Counted from the first letter of the stretch, positions 43,595 through 53,188 are shown. The stretch: DNA of 64,000 nucleotides from an uncultured Porphyromonadaceae bacterium (GCA_947175545.1 CAMWNI010000012.1:1-64000); one strand, 5' to 3'. Made by a program: numbers and translations. The notes: generated from the sequence alone by a model not told the origin.

Positions 43595-46231
43595 ATGAAC
43601 GAACTCCCTACGAAATATTCACCCGCTGAGGTTGAGGACCGTCTCTATCAGTTCTGGATGGAGCATGATTTGTTTGCGTCAAAGCCGGACGCACGCGAAC
43701 CGTATACGATTGTTATTCCGCCTCCGAATGTGACGGGTGTGCTTCACATGGGTCACATGCTGAACAATACGATTCAGGATATTCTTGTGCGTCGTGCGCG
43801 TATGGAAGGCAAGAACGCTCTTTGGGTTCCCGGAACGGACCATGCATCCATTGCGACGGAGACTAAGGTGATTGCCAAGCTCGCTGACCAGGGCATAAAG
43901 AAGACGGACCTTACCCGCGAGGAATTTCTTGAACATGCCTGGGATTGGACGCGCACTCACGGTGGAATCATTCTTCAGCAGCTTCGAAAGCTTGGTGCGA
44001 GCTGCGATTGGCACCGCACCGCGTTCACCATGGACGAACAGCGTTCGGAATCTGTAACTAAGGTGTTCTGCGACCTTTATGACAAGGGTCTGATTTATCG
44101 CGGTCTGCGCATGGTCAACTGGGATCCGAAGAACCGCACTGCGATTTCCGACGATGAGGTCAATTATGTTGACGAACACTCCAAACTTTACTATCTGCGC
44201 TACTATGTGGCCGGAGATGCCGAAGGCCGTTATGCAGTTGTTGCGACGACGCGCCCTGAGACCATTATGGGTGATACGGCAATGTGTATTAATCCGAAGG
44301 ACCCCAAAAACGAGTGGCTGAAGGGTAAGAAGGTTATTGTTCCGCTTGTTGGTCGCGAGATTCCCGTAATCGAAGACCGTTATGTCGAAATGGACTTTGG
44401 CACCGGATGTTTGAAAGTCACTCCGGCTCACGACAAAAATGACTACCAGTTGGGTAAAACCCACAACCTCGAAACGATTGATATTTTCAATGAAGATGCC
44501 ACTCTCAATGAAAATGGCGGACAATACGCCGGAATGGATCGTTTTGCTTGCCGCAAACAGATTGCCGTTGACCTCCAGGAAGCAGGTCTGATGGAAAAGG
44601 TCGAGGATTATAACAATAAAGTGGGTTACAGCGAACGCACCAAGGTTGTCATTGAGCCGCGTCTGAGCCAGCAGTGGTTCATTCGTATGAAGCACTTTGC
44701 CGATATTTCGCTCAGTCCCGTTATGGAGGACCTTATCCGTTTCGTGCCTGAAAAGTATAAGACAACTTATCGCCTCTGGCTTGAAAACATCCAGGATTGG
44801 TGTATCAGCCGTCAGCTCTGGTGGGGCCATCGCATTCCCGCTTACTACTATGCCGACGCTCAGGGCGAGCAGCAGATTGTCGTTGCTCCGACCTTGGCCG
44901 ACGCGCTCGCGAAGGTTCGCATGGAGTCCGGTCTTGAACTTACAGAAGCGGATCTCCGTCAGGACGAGGATGCGTTGGATACTTGGTTTTCCTCCTGGTT
45001 GTGGCCAATCACATTGTTCAACGGTATTCTTGACCCGGATAATGAGGAACTGAAATATTATTATCCGACGTCAACTCTCGTGACCGGTCCGGACATCATC
45101 TTCTTCTGGGTTGCCCGCATGATAATGGCCGGTTATGAGTATGTCGGCGAGATGCCCTTCAAAAATGTGTACTTCACCGGCATTGTGCGCGACAAACTCG
45201 GTCGCAAGATGTCGAAGTCGCTCGGTAACTCTCCGGATCCGCTTGAACTTATTGCAACATATGGTGCTGACGGTGTCAGAATGGGCATGATGCTTGCCGC
45301 TCCTGCCGGTAATGACATTATGTTTGACGAAAAACTCTGCGAGCAGGGGCGTAATTTCTGCAACAAGATTTGGAATGCATTCCGTCTCATCAAGGGCTGG
45401 GACGTTGATGAAAATGCGGAACAGACCGAAGCCGCTAAGGTTGCAACTGAGTGGTTTGTTGCGAAACTTGACGAAACAGCCGCCGAAGTTGCCGATTTGC
45501 TCTCGAAATTCCGTATTTCTGAAGCTTTGATGGCAATTTATAAGCTGTTCTGGGATGAATTCTCAAGCTGGTATCTTGAAATGGTGAAGCCGGCATACGG
45601 TTCGCCCATCGACGGACAGACGCTCCGCTCGACCCTTGGCTTCTTTGACTCGCTGCTTCGACTGCTTCATCCGTTTATGCCGTTTATTACTGAAGAACTT
45701 TGGCAACATCTGGCCGACCGCCGTCTCGGCGAAAGCATTATGTATGCTCCGGTTCCTCAGTCCGGCCAGCCTGATGAATCGGTTCTCAGCCTGATGAATC
45801 ATGTCAAGGAGGTTGTCAATGGTGTTCGTGGCGTGCGCGCCCAGAAGCAGATAGCCCCCAAGGTTGCTCTTGAACTTCAGGTGATTGGCACTCTTCCGGA
45901 GGCTGAGATTTCAGTCGTCAAGAAGCTTGCCAACGTTAGCGATGTCAAATGCGTTGACGCCAAGGCCCAGGGCGTGGCCGTCTTCATGGTCGATAGCCTG
46001 GAGTTCGGAGTGCCGATGCAGGCGGCCGGGGTTGACGTAGAGGCCGAGCGTGCAAAATTGCAGAAGGATCTTGATTATGAGCGCGGTTTCCTTGCTTCGG
46101 TCGAAAAAAAGCTCGCTAATGAGAAGTTTGTCAACGGCGCTCCTGCCGCTGTTGTTGACGCTGAGCGTCGCAAGCAGGCTTCGGCCCTGCAACGTATCGC
46201 CGCTCTCGAATCTTCCCTCTCTGCTTTATAA
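43595..46231 (+). CDS. valS: Valyl-tRNA synthetase
   Basis: ValS (878 aa) charges tRNA-Val and edits mischarged threonine. Class I motifs: [15 protein letters not shown] (HIGH-type) near residue 42 and [14 protein letters not shown] (KMSKS). The editing domain shows [12 protein letters not shown], a tRNA-binding helical domain follows with WIM-type residues, and the last 65 or so residues form the coiled-coil arm ([24 protein letters not shown]). Length is usual. Confidence 0.97.
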   Translation: MNELPTKYSPAEVEDRLYQFWMEHDLFASKPDAREPYTIVIPPPNVTGVLHMGHMLNNTIQDILVRRARMEGKNALWVPGTDHASIATETKVIAKLADQGIKKTDLTREEFLEHAWDWTRTHGGIILQQLRKLGASCDWHRTAFTMDEQRSESVTKVFCDLYDKGLIYRGLRMVNWDPKNRTAISDDEVNYVDEHSKLYYLRYYVAGDAEGRYAVVATTRPETIMGDTAMCINPKDPKNEWLKGKKVIVPLVGREIPVIEDRYVEMDFGTGCLKVTPAHDKNDYQLGKTHNLETIDIFNEDATLNENGGQYAGMDRFACRKQIAVDLQEAGLMEKVEDYNNKVGYSERTKVVIEPRLSQQWFIRMKHFADISLSPVMEDLIRFVPEKYKTTYRLWLENIQDWCISRQLWWGHRIPAYYYADAQGEQQIVVAPTLADALAKVRMESGLELTEADLRQDEDALDTWFSSWLWPITLFNGILDPDNEELKYYYPTSTLVTGPDIIFFWVARMIMAGYEYVGEMPFKNVYFTGIVRDKLGRKMSKSLGNSPDPLELIATYGADGVRMGMMLAAPAGNDIMFDEKLCEQGRNFCNKIWNAFRLIKGWDVDENAEQTEAAKVATEWFVAKLDETAAEVADLLSKFRISEALMAIYKLFWDEFSSWYLEMVKPAYGSPIDGQTLRSTLGFFDSLLRLLHPFMPFITEELWQHLADRRLGESIMYAPVPQSGQPDESVLSLMNHVKEVVNGVRGVRAQKQIAPKVALELQVIGTLPEAEISVVKKLANVSDVKCVDAKAQGVAVFMVDSLEFGVPMQAAGVDVEAERAKLQKDLDYERGFLASVEKKLANEKFVNGAPAAVVDAERRKQASALQRIAALESSLSAL

Positions 46232-46260
46232 GCTGTATAATTAGTTAAAGGAAAACAGAA

Positions 46261-46298
46261 TTGGTGCGCCCGTGAGTATGATGCTGCGGGCGCACTAA
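46261..46298 (+). terminator. Hairpin after valS
   Basis: TTGGTGCGCCCG (46261-46272) pairs with 46287-46298 (12 pairs, one wobble) around a 14-base loop, 29 bases after the stop. There is no T-run behind it, so its strength as a terminator is uncertain. The next 89 bases hold only a degenerate -7-like TTTATTTG at 46339-46346. Confidence 0.55.
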
Positions 46299-46387
46299 TA
46301 TTATGTGTGTGAAATGAACTTTTTCGAGTGGGGAACGTTTTATTTGCAACAATATAATAAATTTAATGTGAAAGCACACGCGAGATT

Positions 46388-46831
46388 ATGAAGCGATTGA
46401 TTATGAGCCTGGCTCTGATTGCCGGCGTTACGCTGGGCGCCGTAGCCCGCGATGAGTATGCAAAAGACTCATCCGTTCTCCCTGAAAATGCACAACAAAC
46501 AATTAGCAATAATTTTCGATCTGAAGTGAGTTCAGTAAAGATTGACCGCAATTTCGGTGTCATTTCCGAATATGAGGTTACGCTTTCTGACGGAACTGAG
46601 ATTTCTTTTGACTGTTACGGCGATTGGGAGAGTATCGAGGCAAATAAATCTAAATATGTTCCTGCTTCAATCATTATGAAGCCTATTACGGATTATGTAG
46701 CAAAAAGTTACAATTCAGATACTCGGATTATTGGCATTGAGCGCGATCGCAATGGTTATGAAGTTGATCTTTCGAATGGATTGGATTTGCATTTCACTCA
46801 CGCCGGTAAATTTATTTCGGTAACGCAATAA
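46388..46831 (+). CDS. PepSY-like periplasmic protein (DUF2874 type)
   Basis: 147 aa. Signal peptide MKRLIMSLALIAGVTLGAVA, then two copies of a small alpha/beta unit: LPENAQQTISNNF...YEVTLSDGTEISFDCYGDWESIE and IIMKPITDYVAKSYN...YEVDLSNGLDLHFTHAGKFISV. This is the build of the PepSY-like / putative beta-lactamase-inhibitor-like proteins common in Bacteroidales. Their function is not established; they are thought to be exported. Single gene with a strong shared terminator behind it. Confidence 0.85.
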   Translation: MKRLIMSLALIAGVTLGAVARDEYAKDSSVLPENAQQTISNNFRSEVSSVKIDRNFGVISEYEVTLSDGTEISFDCYGDWESIEANKSKYVPASIIMKPITDYVAKSYNSDTRIIGIERDRNGYEVDLSNGLDLHFTHAGKFISVTQ

Positions 46832-46845
46832 GAGTGTATAATATA

Positions 46846-46880
46846 AAAAACTCCGGCGCTATGGCAACGTCGGAGTTTTT
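46846..46880. terminator. Bidirectional terminator between PepSY-like and M23 genes
   Basis: AAAAACTCCG (46846-46855) pairs exactly with 46871-46880 and three further pairs extend inward. A-run on the left and T-run on the right give a good terminator on both strands, serving two convergent genes. Confidence 0.88.
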
Positions 46881-46902
46881 CATATTTTTGCTGAATGTAT
46901 TA

Positions 46903-47865
46903 TTATTTCAGGCGGATTTTTTTTCCTACGGTCAACTTTGACGAGGTACTGAGGCCGTTGAGACGACAGAGCTTGCTGACGGTGGTCGCATGGCGTGAAG
47001 CGATACGGCTAAGAGTATCGCCGCGGCGAATGGTGTAGTATTTGGAACCTCCGGCCGATGTGGCTTTTGCAGGCGTGGATGCCTGAGCGTATGTTGCCTG
47101 GTCGGGAGTGTAGTCACGGGCATTCATGTAGGTCGACTTCGTAAACGTGTAGCTGTCAGTGTGTGTAGTGTGGTTATTGAAGTCGAAAATTGCGGAGGGG
47201 TTGATTGCGTAGCCCATGTAGCGCGTTTCAAAGTGGAGGTGTGGACCGGTTGAACGTCCGGTGTTTCCTCCGAGAGCAATGGGGTCGCCGGCCTTGACGT
47301 AGTCGTCAGGCTTAACGAGGAATTTGGAGAGGTGGCCGTAGACGGTTTCCATGTCATTGGTGTGGCGGACAACCACGTACAAGCCATAGCCTTTGCGTCG
47401 GCCTTCGTTTTTAGTCAGGCGGACGCGACCGTCGAAGGCTGCGTAAATTGTATCGCCAATCTGAACCTTAAGGTCAACGCCCTTGTGCATACGGCGGAAT
47501 CGACGACGGTAGCCATAAGGAGAAGTCATATAGGTAGGGGCGGTTGGCATGTGGAATTTGCTGACGTCAAGAGTGACCATGTCAGGCACGGAGACTCCGC
47601 TGTAGCAGTTTACCATGTTGCTGCTCCAGCCTTCTTCATATATGTCCATTTCCGGTTCTTCTTCTTCGGGGAAGAGGTTTCCGAGGAATGCTTCGGTGTC
47701 CTGAACTTTAATCTGGTTGCCGATGTTGAGCTGAGCCGCAATCAGGTCCGAATGTTCAGCGTGGTGGGCGGCAGGGGGGACAATAACGTCAGCAGCCGAT
47801 GCCGCCATAAAACAGCCAGCCGTTGCTATGGCTGTGAGGAAGATGTTTTTGAGGTTATATCTCAT
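46903..47865 (-). CDS. M23-family cell wall endopeptidase with LysM domain
   Basis: 320 aa. Signal peptide ending near AASAA, a 100-residue acidic linker, an M23 (LytM) zinc peptidase domain at about 110-225 with HKGVDLKV (zinc His/Asp) and GPHLHFE (second His pair), and one C-terminal LysM repeat (about 275-320: YYTIRRGDTLSRIASRHATT) that binds peptidoglycan. It would cut peptide cross-links or act as an amidase activator; all zinc-site residues seem present, so it is probably active. ATG 47865 is preferred over a codon 25 residues upstream because it starts the signal peptide. Confidence 0.9.
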   Translation of the reverse strand: MRYNLKNIFLTAIATAGCFMAASAADVIVPPAAHHAEHSDLIAAQLNIGNQIKVQDTEAFLGNLFPEEEEPEMDIYEEGWSSNMVNCYSGVSVPDMVTLDVSKFHMPTAPTYMTSPYGYRRRFRRMHKGVDLKVQIGDTIYAAFDGRVRLTKNEGRRKGYGLYVVVRHTNDMETVYGHLSKFLVKPDDYVKAGDPIALGGNTGRSTGPHLHFETRYMGYAINPSAIFDFNNHTTHTDSYTFTKSTYMNARDYTPDQATYAQASTPAKATSAGGSKYYTIRRGDTLSRIASRHATTVSKLCRLNGLSTSSKLTVGKKIRLK

Positions 47866-47936
47866 TGCGTCTTGTCTTCTTGATTGGTTTAGTCTGTGAT
47901 TCGAGAGTTTTTTTGATTGGTTAATTTTGCCGGTTG

Positions 47937-48401
47937 TCAAAGAAGTTCGGCCGGCTCGTATGTGTAATTCAAGAAGGTCGGTTCGTAGTGAAGGATTTCT
48001 TCGGGCTTGAAGAATCGTCTAAGCTCGATTTCGGCATTCTCAAGCGAGTCGGAAGCATGGACTATGTTTTCCTGTCCGCTCATGCTGAAATCGCCTCGGA
48101 TTGTTCCTGGGAGCGCTTTTCGTCCATTGGTCGCTCCGGTCATCATCCGTACAACTTCAACCGCATCTTTGCCCCACAGCGCCATTACAATCACGGGCGA
48201 TGCCTGCATGGACTTCATCAAGTCGGGGAAGAAGGGGCGGTCAACCAGATGAGCATAGTGTTCGCGTAGCAGTTCGTCGGAGAGCTGCATCATTTTAATG
48301 CCATGAATGACCAGGCCTTTCTGCTGAAATCGGTTGATAATTTGTCCGGCGTAACCATGAAGAATCGCCGAGGGTTTGAGGATTACGAGAGTGGTTTCCA
48401 T
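47937..48401 (-). CDS. ndk: Nucleoside diphosphate kinase
   Basis: Ndk (154 aa) balances nucleoside triphosphate pools by phosphate transfer through a histidine. The catalytic site is ENIVHASDS with His115, and the N-terminal TLVILKPSAI and Kpn-loop region RPFFPDL are present. Family length is about 140-155. ATG 48401 is used because METTLVILKP aligns with the family start; it lies about 20 bases downstream of the predicted transcription start. Confidence 0.96.
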   Translation of the reverse strand: METTLVILKPSAILHGYAGQIINRFQQKGLVIHGIKMMQLSDELLREHYAHLVDRPFFPDLMKSMQASPVIVMALWGKDAVEVVRMMTGATNGRKALPGTIRGDFSMSGQENIVHASDSLENAEIELRRFFKPEEILHYEPTFLNYTYEPAELL

Positions 48402-48425
48402 GCGGTATTTTGTTTTTTTGATACG

Positions 48426-48456
48426 CAAATTTACAAATTTATAGCATGTTTACAAA
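48426..48456 (-). promoter_or_regulatory. Bacteroidetes promoter of ndk
   Basis: On the minus strand TTTG at 48456-48453, 19-base spacer, TAAATTTG at 48433-48426. A second identical TAAATTTG lies immediately upstream at 48441-48434, without a matching -33. Confidence 0.75.
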
Positions 48457-48488
48457 CCTTTTGCGGTTAAAAAACCTAAAAAACTATT

Positions 48489-48523
48489 AAACCTGCACAT
48501 TGCAAAACACAATGTGCAGGTTT
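48489..48523 (-). terminator. Terminator of the rpsF-rpsR-rplI operon
   Basis: AAACCTGCACATTG (48489-48502) pairs perfectly over 14 bases with 48510-48523 around a seven-base loop, about 50 bases after the rplI stop. On the minus strand an A/T-rich tract with a T-run follows. Confidence 0.88.
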
Positions 48524-48571
48524 TTGGTGCTTGTTTTTCTTTGTGGTAGGTAACCGAGAGTTACGGGCGGC

Positions 48572-49027
48572 TTAAGCCTCGGCAACTTCGGAGATAACCT
48601 CAACAGGAATTTCAACAGCAACTTCCTTGTGGAAGCGAACGGTTGCGGTGTAGTTACCGATTTCCTTGATGGTGGTGTTGAGGGTGATGATCTTGCGGTC
48701 AACCTCATGGCCAAGCTTAGCGAGAGCTTCGGCAACGCTTGCGGCGTTGACTGCGCCATAAATGGTGCCGGTCTCAGCGGTCTTGGCTGCGATTGAAAGC
48801 TTAACATCAGCAATAGCAGCTGCGGCAGCTTCAGCGTCAGCCTTAATCTTGGCGAGCTTGTGGGCGCGCTGGCGCTGGTTTTCAGCGAGAACCTTCAGTG
48901 CGCTTTCAGTTGCAATAACTGCCTTCTGCTGCGGGATGAGGTAGTTGCGGCCATAGCCGGCCTTAACTTCTACAACATCGTCCTTGTATCCCAGATTGGG
49001 GACATCTTGAATAAGAATCAGTTTCAT
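48572..49027 (-). CDS. rplI: 50S ribosomal protein L9
   Basis: L9 (151 aa) binds 23S rRNA at the base of the L1 stalk. The N-terminal domain MKLILIQDVPNLGYKDDVVEVKAGYGRNYLIP is diagnostic, then a long alanine-rich connecting helix and the C-terminal domain. Third gene of rpsF-rpsR-rplI, 25 bases after rpsR, followed by a strong terminator. Confidence 0.98.
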   Translation of the reverse strand: MKLILIQDVPNLGYKDDVVEVKAGYGRNYLIPQQKAVIATESALKVLAENQRQRAHKLAKIKADAEAAAAAIADVKLSIAAKTAETGTIYGAVNAASVAEALAKLGHEVDRKIITLNTTIKEIGNYTATVRFHKEVAVEIPVEVISEVAEA

Positions 49028-49052
49028 AGTCTATATTGTCTCCGTTTTTGGG

Positions 49053-49319
49053 TTATTTCATCAGGTCAGTTACATAAGGAAGAAGGGCGAGGTGGCGGGC
49101 GCGCTTAACGGCCTGAGCCACACGGCGCTGGAATTTCAGCGAGGTGCCGGTGATTCGACGGGGAAGGAGTTTGCCCTGTTCGTTGAGGAACTTCTTGAGA
49201 AACTCGGGATCCTTATAGTCGATGTACTTGATGCCGCTGCGCTTGAAACGGCAATATTTCTTCTTGTTCTTGTCTACTGACAGGGGAGTCAGATAGCGGA
49301 TTTCTGAATTCTGTGCCAT
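49053..49319 (-). CDS. rpsR: 30S ribosomal protein S18
   Basis: S18 (88 aa) sits on the platform of the small subunit as partner of S6. The [23 protein letters not shown] segment and the basic [25 protein letters not shown] tail are family-defining. It carries one N-terminal cysteine only, so it is the zinc-free form. 18 bases after rpsF. Confidence 0.98.
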   Translation of the reverse strand: MAQNSEIRYLTPLSVDKNKKKYCRFKRSGIKYIDYKDPEFLKKFLNEQGKLLPRRITGTSLKFQRRVAQAVKRARHLALLPYVTDLMK

Positions 49320-49337
49320 TGTTCTGTGCAGTGGTTT

Positions 49338-49718
49338 TTATTCGGCTACGGGAGCCTGTTCAACTTCGGTTGCGGGTGCTGCAGGAGCTGCTGCCTTGCG
49401 GGCGCGGCGCTTGTCAGCGTATTCCTTGGCATACTTGTCAAGGCGGAAGGTGAGGAAGCGGATGACGCGTTCGTCACGACGATAAGCGGTTTCGAGCTTT
49501 TTGATTACCTCAGGGTTTGCGTCGAACTCAACGAGAGTGTAGTAGCCGGTTGACTTTTTCTCGATGGGGTAGGCAAGCTTACGCAGGCCCCAGTTTTCTT
49601 CGTTCACGATGGTTGCGCCGTTGTCGGTCAGCACCTTGGTGAACTTGTCTACCGCTTCCTTTGCCTGTGCGTCAGACAAAACGGGAGTCAGAATGAAAAC
49701 GGTTTCGTAGTTGTTCAT
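49338..49718 (-). CDS. rpsF: 30S ribosomal protein S6
   Basis: S6 (126 aa) pairs with S18 on the 30S platform. [16 protein letters not shown], the [18 protein letters not shown] loop and [15 protein letters not shown] are typical. The tail after residue 105 is alanine/proline-rich and acidic at the end. First gene of the operon; the leader is about 55 bases and shows no clear S6:S18-binding hairpin. Confidence 0.98.
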   Translation of the reverse strand: MNNYETVFILTPVLSDAQAKEAVDKFTKVLTDNGATIVNEENWGLRKLAYPIEKKSTGYYTLVEFDANPEVIKKLETAYRRDERVIRFLTFRLDKYAKEYADKRRARKAAAPAAPATEVEQAPVAE

Positions 49719-49778
49719 CTTTTAATTAGGTGAATGTTTTGAATGAAATTAATTGGTTTTGTGCTTCTAAAGCGACCG

Positions 49779-49810
49779 CAAAGGTACGGATTTTTTTTCT
49801 GAGCTGCAAA
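49779..49810 (-). promoter_or_regulatory. Bacteroidetes promoter of rpsF-rpsR-rplI
   Basis: On the minus strand TTTG at 49810-49807, 20-base spacer, TACCTTTG at 49786-49779. Its -33 element lies nine bases before the end of the upstream secreted-protein gene. Confidence 0.82.
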
Positions 49811-49818
49811 TTTTTGGC

Positions 49819-51123
49819 TTAGAATTTTATTTTTTCGGTCTTGTTTCCTTCTTTGCGAATCAGAATGCTACCTTTGACCGGATTGTCGATTCTGCGGCCG
49901 GTAAGATCAAAATAGATTGCGCGCTGTTGGTCTGCGTCAATATTGCCAATGCTGCTTTCGCTAAGGTTGATATAGTCGGAATATTCGGCTCGGAAAGAGT
50001 TGACCATTTGTTCTGTATCAGGGTCAAATTCGGAGATGGTCCAGCTGAGAGGGTAGCCAAACTCCGGGTCATATTCGACCGTGCCGGATAAGCGTCCGAT
50101 TATTTCAGTCGTTTCGCCGTCGGAGGCGATGCTTTCTTCGAGAAGAATCAGACCGTTTTCGTCGTAACGGTATTCGTCAATGTATTTTTCGAAGCCAAGG
50201 GTTGTTTCTCCGGAAATGAAGGATGTCGTGACGGTGATTTGGCAGCTGCCGTTTTCATCCAGCGGAATGAATTCTGTTGTTGTCTGAATTTCAATCTGGG
50301 TATCGTCTTCGATTGCAGATATATTTGCAGTCCAACGTCCGTCTTCTTTGTAGCTGGCTGTTATCTTGTTTTCTTGTCCGGAAATGATTGCTGTTGCCGA
50401 TTTGATGCGGTTGGCTCCATCAAACAGGTTCTCGGTTGAAACAATCTGGCCGTCGGTGGCTTCCCAGACGATGTCCGTATAGCTGTCGCCGGGTTTCCAA
50501 TAATATTCGTTTGTTGCGTAATTATAGCCGAGGTCTTCGGTGGTGATGGAGGATGCTATGCCGTTTTCATCGTAAGTGACGTGTATGCGGTGAATCGGGT
50601 CGTAGATTCCTTGGAAATATACGGCGCGTTCCATTAGGGTGATGTTGCCGTTGGCGTCGCGTGTGATTGTTTGTGTGTAATTATTTGATGGCACCCACTC
50701 CTTGTTCTGGAAGACGAGCTGGTCGTTGAAGGTGATGAACGACGTCAGACGGTCATCATATGTACGGCTGAGGCGTTGGGTTTCCTGGAACGGCATTGAT
50801 GCGGACTGTGCGAACTCGGTGCGACGCGTTGCCAACATTCCGTTTTCGTTCCAGCGGTTGGTCTGGCGCGTGACTGAACCGTCGATATCCGTGACAGTTT
50901 GCACTGCGATATGGCCGTCAGCGGTGTAGGTGTTGTTATAGAGTTCTTCCATTTCCCATTCGCTTCCGTTCCAGCCGTAGGCCTTCTGCGTTTTGGCACT
51001 CCATTTTGCTCCGGCATCTGTGGCCCGGGTCATAAAACGCGCCCGGGTGGCTTCCGGTTTTGCAGATGAGTCAATGACTCCGATTGTCGTCATGCAGGCG
51101 AATAATAGTGTAAACTTCTTCAT
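49819..51123 (-). CDS. Secreted protein with YD-like repeats and a type IX-like C-terminal tail
   Basis: 434 aa. Signal peptide of about 20 residues (MKKFTLLFACMTTIGVIDSSA). The body holds spaced short repeats of the form YDENG/RDANG/WNENG followed by a strand (TYDENGIASS, RYDENGLILL, TRDANGNITL, RWNENGMLAT), similar to the YD-type repeats of wall-associated or RHS-like proteins but much more degenerate. The last 35 residues (AIYFDLTGRRIDNPVKGSIL then RKEGNKTEKIKF) look like the type A sorting tail used by type IX secretion in Bacteroidetes. Function unknown; probably exported to the surface. It has its own promoter at 51179-51209. Confidence 0.75.
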   Translation of the reverse strand: MKKFTLLFACMTTIGVIDSSAKPEATRARFMTRATDAGAKWSAKTQKAYGWNGSEWEMEELYNNTYTADGHIAVQTVTDIDGSVTRQTNRWNENGMLATRRTEFAQSASMPFQETQRLSRTYDDRLTSFITFNDQLVFQNKEWVPSNNYTQTITRDANGNITLMERAVYFQGIYDPIHRIHVTYDENGIASSITTEDLGYNYATNEYYWKPGDSYTDIVWEATDGQIVSTENLFDGANRIKSATAIISGQENKITASYKEDGRWTANISAIEDDTQIEIQTTTEFIPLDENGSCQITVTTSFISGETTLGFEKYIDEYRYDENGLILLEESIASDGETTEIIGRLSGTVEYDPEFGYPLSWTISEFDPDTEQMVNSFRAEYSDYINLSESSIGNIDADQQRAIYFDLTGRRIDNPVKGSILIRKEGNKTEKIKF

Positions 51124-51178
51124 AGGCTTTTACTTTTTGATGAGTTTAAGTAGAGTTGAAAATCCTTAAGTACAGACG

Positions 51179-51209
51179 CAAAGTTACGAAAAAAAAACTG
51201 TTTGTCAAA
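51179..51209 (-). promoter_or_regulatory. Bacteroidetes promoter of the secreted YD-like protein
   Basis: On the minus strand TTTG at 51209-51206, 19-base spacer, TAACTTTG at 51186-51179; leader about 50 bases. Confidence 0.82.
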
Positions 51210-51263
51210 GATTTTGCCTGATGTGACCCTTGCGGGAAGATTTTGCTGCGATTTGTTTGCGTT

Positions 51264-51295
51264 TTTGGCGGTTTGAGATTTTTTTACGAACTTTG
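51264..51295 (+). promoter_or_regulatory. Probable promoter of the DJ-1 gene
   Basis: TTTG at 51264-51267, 20-base spacer, GAACTTTG at 51288-51295 (first base off consensus). Leader about 32 bases to the ATG at 51332. It is divergent from the promoter at 51179-51209. Confidence 0.65.
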
Positions 51296-51331
51296 GAGTC
51301 GAACAATTGTTAAAAAACAGATAAATTAGAA

Positions 51332-51871
51332 ATGAAGAGCTTTGTATTTCTGGCTCCCGGATTCGAGGAGATTGAGGCTGTTGCTTCGATTGACATAATG
51401 CGCCGTGCGGGCATGGAAGTCACTACAGTTGCCGTCACGGCAGATGGGTCGGAGGCTGTTGAGGGCGCCCATGGCGTGCCTTACGTGGCTGATGTGCATA
51501 TTGCGGAACTTGAGGGTGATGCCGATTGGTTTGTGTTGCCCGGAGGTATGCCTGGCGCGACAAATTTGTATGAAAACGAACGCCTGGTAACCTTGCTGAA
51601 AGAGCGTGAGGGGGGGATTGCGGCAATATGTGCCGCGCCTGCTGTTGTGCTGGGTCAGCTGGGTCTGCTCGAAGGCAAGCCTGCTACCTGTTATCCCGGA
51701 TTTGAAGAACTGTGCAAAGGGGCTGAAATGACCGGTGCGCCCGTTGTCAGTGTTCCCGGATTGATAACCGCCAAGGGTCCGGCCTTTGCCATGGACTTCG
51801 GCCTTGCCATTGTGACAGCTTGCCTTGGAGAGGAAAAATCGGAGGAAGTTGCCCGCGGAATGTTATTTTGA
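51332..51871 (+). CDS. DJ-1/PfpI family protein
   Basis: 179 aa, flavodoxin-like fold. MKSFVFLAPGFEEIEAV gives the conserved Glu near residue 15, and AAICAAPAVV carries the nucleophile-elbow cysteine near residue 100, so both residues of the DJ-1 site are in place. Family members act as deglycases, chaperones or thiazole-pathway proteins (ThiJ, YajL); specificity is uncertain. Single gene ahead of the galactose cluster. Confidence 0.9.
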   Translation: MKSFVFLAPGFEEIEAVASIDIMRRAGMEVTTVAVTADGSEAVEGAHGVPYVADVHIAELEGDADWFVLPGGMPGATNLYENERLVTLLKEREGGIAAICAAPAVVLGQLGLLEGKPATCYPGFEELCKGAEMTGAPVVSVPGLITAKGPAFAMDFGLAIVTACLGEEKSEEVARGMLF

Positions 51872-51892
51872 AACTTTATTTAACATCGAAAA

Positions 51893-51925
51893 TTTGCATC
51901 AGTTTCTAATTTTTTCGTAATTTTG
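51893..51925 (+). promoter_or_regulatory. Bacteroidetes promoter of the galactose cluster
   Basis: TTTG at 51893-51896, 21-base spacer, TAATTTTG at 51918-51925; leader about 58 bases before galK. Confidence 0.78.
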
Positions 51926-51988
51926 GCGTTGTATTCAAGTACCAAAGCCTAAATTCAAGCAAATTATAACCTAAAAATATAAAAAATC

Positions 51989-53155
51989 ATGAAAACAGAA
52001 CAGCACGAATGTTCCAACGAAATGGAACAGAAGATTCGCGAAGAATTCTCAACTCGCTTTGGAGGAGAAGGCACACTTTATGCATCCGCCGGCCGCATCA
52101 ATCTGATTGGTGAGCATACGGACTATAACGGAGGCTTCGTGTTCCCCGGCGCAATTGACAAAATCATTGAAGCTGAGATTCGTCCGAACGGAACCGATCG
52201 TTGCCGCGTTTACTCAATCGACATTAAGGAAACTGCCGAATTTGGCCTGAACGAAGATGACGCGCCCGCGCAGCAGTGGGCCCGATATATCTTCGGCGTT
52301 TGTCGCGAAGTGCAGAAGCGTGGATTCGTCGTGAACGGCTTTGACGCTGTTTTTGCAGGCAATGTGCCTCTTGGTGCAGGTCTCAGCTCGTCGGCCGCAC
52401 TGGAAAGCTGCTTCGCGTATGCAATGAACGACCTTTTCAACGACAACAAGATTGATAAATTCGAGCTGGCTAAAATCGGTCAGAGTACCGAGCATAACTA
52501 TTGTGGCGTTAATTGCGGCATTATGGATCAGTTCGCATCCGTATTCGGCAAGAAGGACAACCTGATGCGTCTTGACTGCCGCTCGATGGAATTTGAATAT
52601 TTCCCTTTCAAGCTTGACGGCTACAAACTCGTGCTTGTAGACTCACGTGTGAAGCATGAACTGGTGGACTCTCCTTACAATAAGCGTCGCCAGAGTTGCG
52701 AGCGCGTTGCTGCAAAACTCGGAATTGAAACTCTCCGCGATGCAACGATGGAAGACCTTGACAATATTAAGGATGAAATCAGCGAGGAAGATTACAAGCG
52801 CGCAGAATACGTAATCGGCGAAAAGCAGCGTGTTCTTGACGTTTGTGACGCTCTTGAACGTGGTGACTATGCAACCGTGGGCGAACGCATGTATCAGACT
52901 CACGAAGGCATGAGCAAGCTCTACGAAGTAAGCTGCGAAGAACTCGACTATCTGAACGACCTTGCAAAGGAATGTGGCGTAACCGGTTCGCGCATCATGG
53001 GTGGCGGCTTCGGTGGCTGCACAATCAATTTGGTGAAGGATGACCTCTATGATCCCTTCGTTGCAGTCGTTACAAAGAAGTTTAACGAAAAATACGGTCA
53101 TGAACCGAAAATTTATCCCGTTGTTATTTCCGACGGCGCCCGTCGTGTTAAATAA
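51989..53155 (+). CDS. galK: Galactokinase
   Basis: GalK (388 aa) phosphorylates galactose at C1. The GHMP-kinase motifs are plain: the galactokinase signature GRINLIGEHTDYNGGFVFP near residue 37, the ATP-binding PLGAGLSSSAALE and the C-terminal GGGFGGCTINL. Length usual (E. coli 382 aa). First gene of galK-galM-nucleotidyltransferase; the classic partner galT is not present. Confidence 0.97.
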   Translation: MKTEQHECSNEMEQKIREEFSTRFGGEGTLYASAGRINLIGEHTDYNGGFVFPGAIDKIIEAEIRPNGTDRCRVYSIDIKETAEFGLNEDDAPAQQWARYIFGVCREVQKRGFVVNGFDAVFAGNVPLGAGLSSSAALESCFAYAMNDLFNDNKIDKFELAKIGQSTEHNYCGVNCGIMDQFASVFGKKDNLMRLDCRSMEFEYFPFKLDGYKLVLVDSRVKHELVDSPYNKRRQSCERVAAKLGIETLRDATMEDLDNIKDEISEEDYKRAEYVIGEKQRVLDVCDALERGDYATVGERMYQTHEGMSKLYEVSCEELDYLNDLAKECGVTGSRIMGGGFGGCTINLVKDDLYDPFVAVVTKKFNEKYGHEPKIYPVVISDGARRVK

Positions 53156-53188
53156 TGCGGATTAATATTCTCTCCTTATTAATAATAT

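Noticed and set aside
43679-44830. A 383-codon open frame on the minus strand inside valS
   Set aside because: It lies wholly opposite valS, which has all catalytic motifs; composition is that of a complementary-strand shadow with no recognisable domain or promoter.
46339-46346. TTTATTTG as promoter of the PepSY-like gene
   Set aside because: The second base is off consensus and no TTTG lies at the required distance, so it is mentioned but not called.
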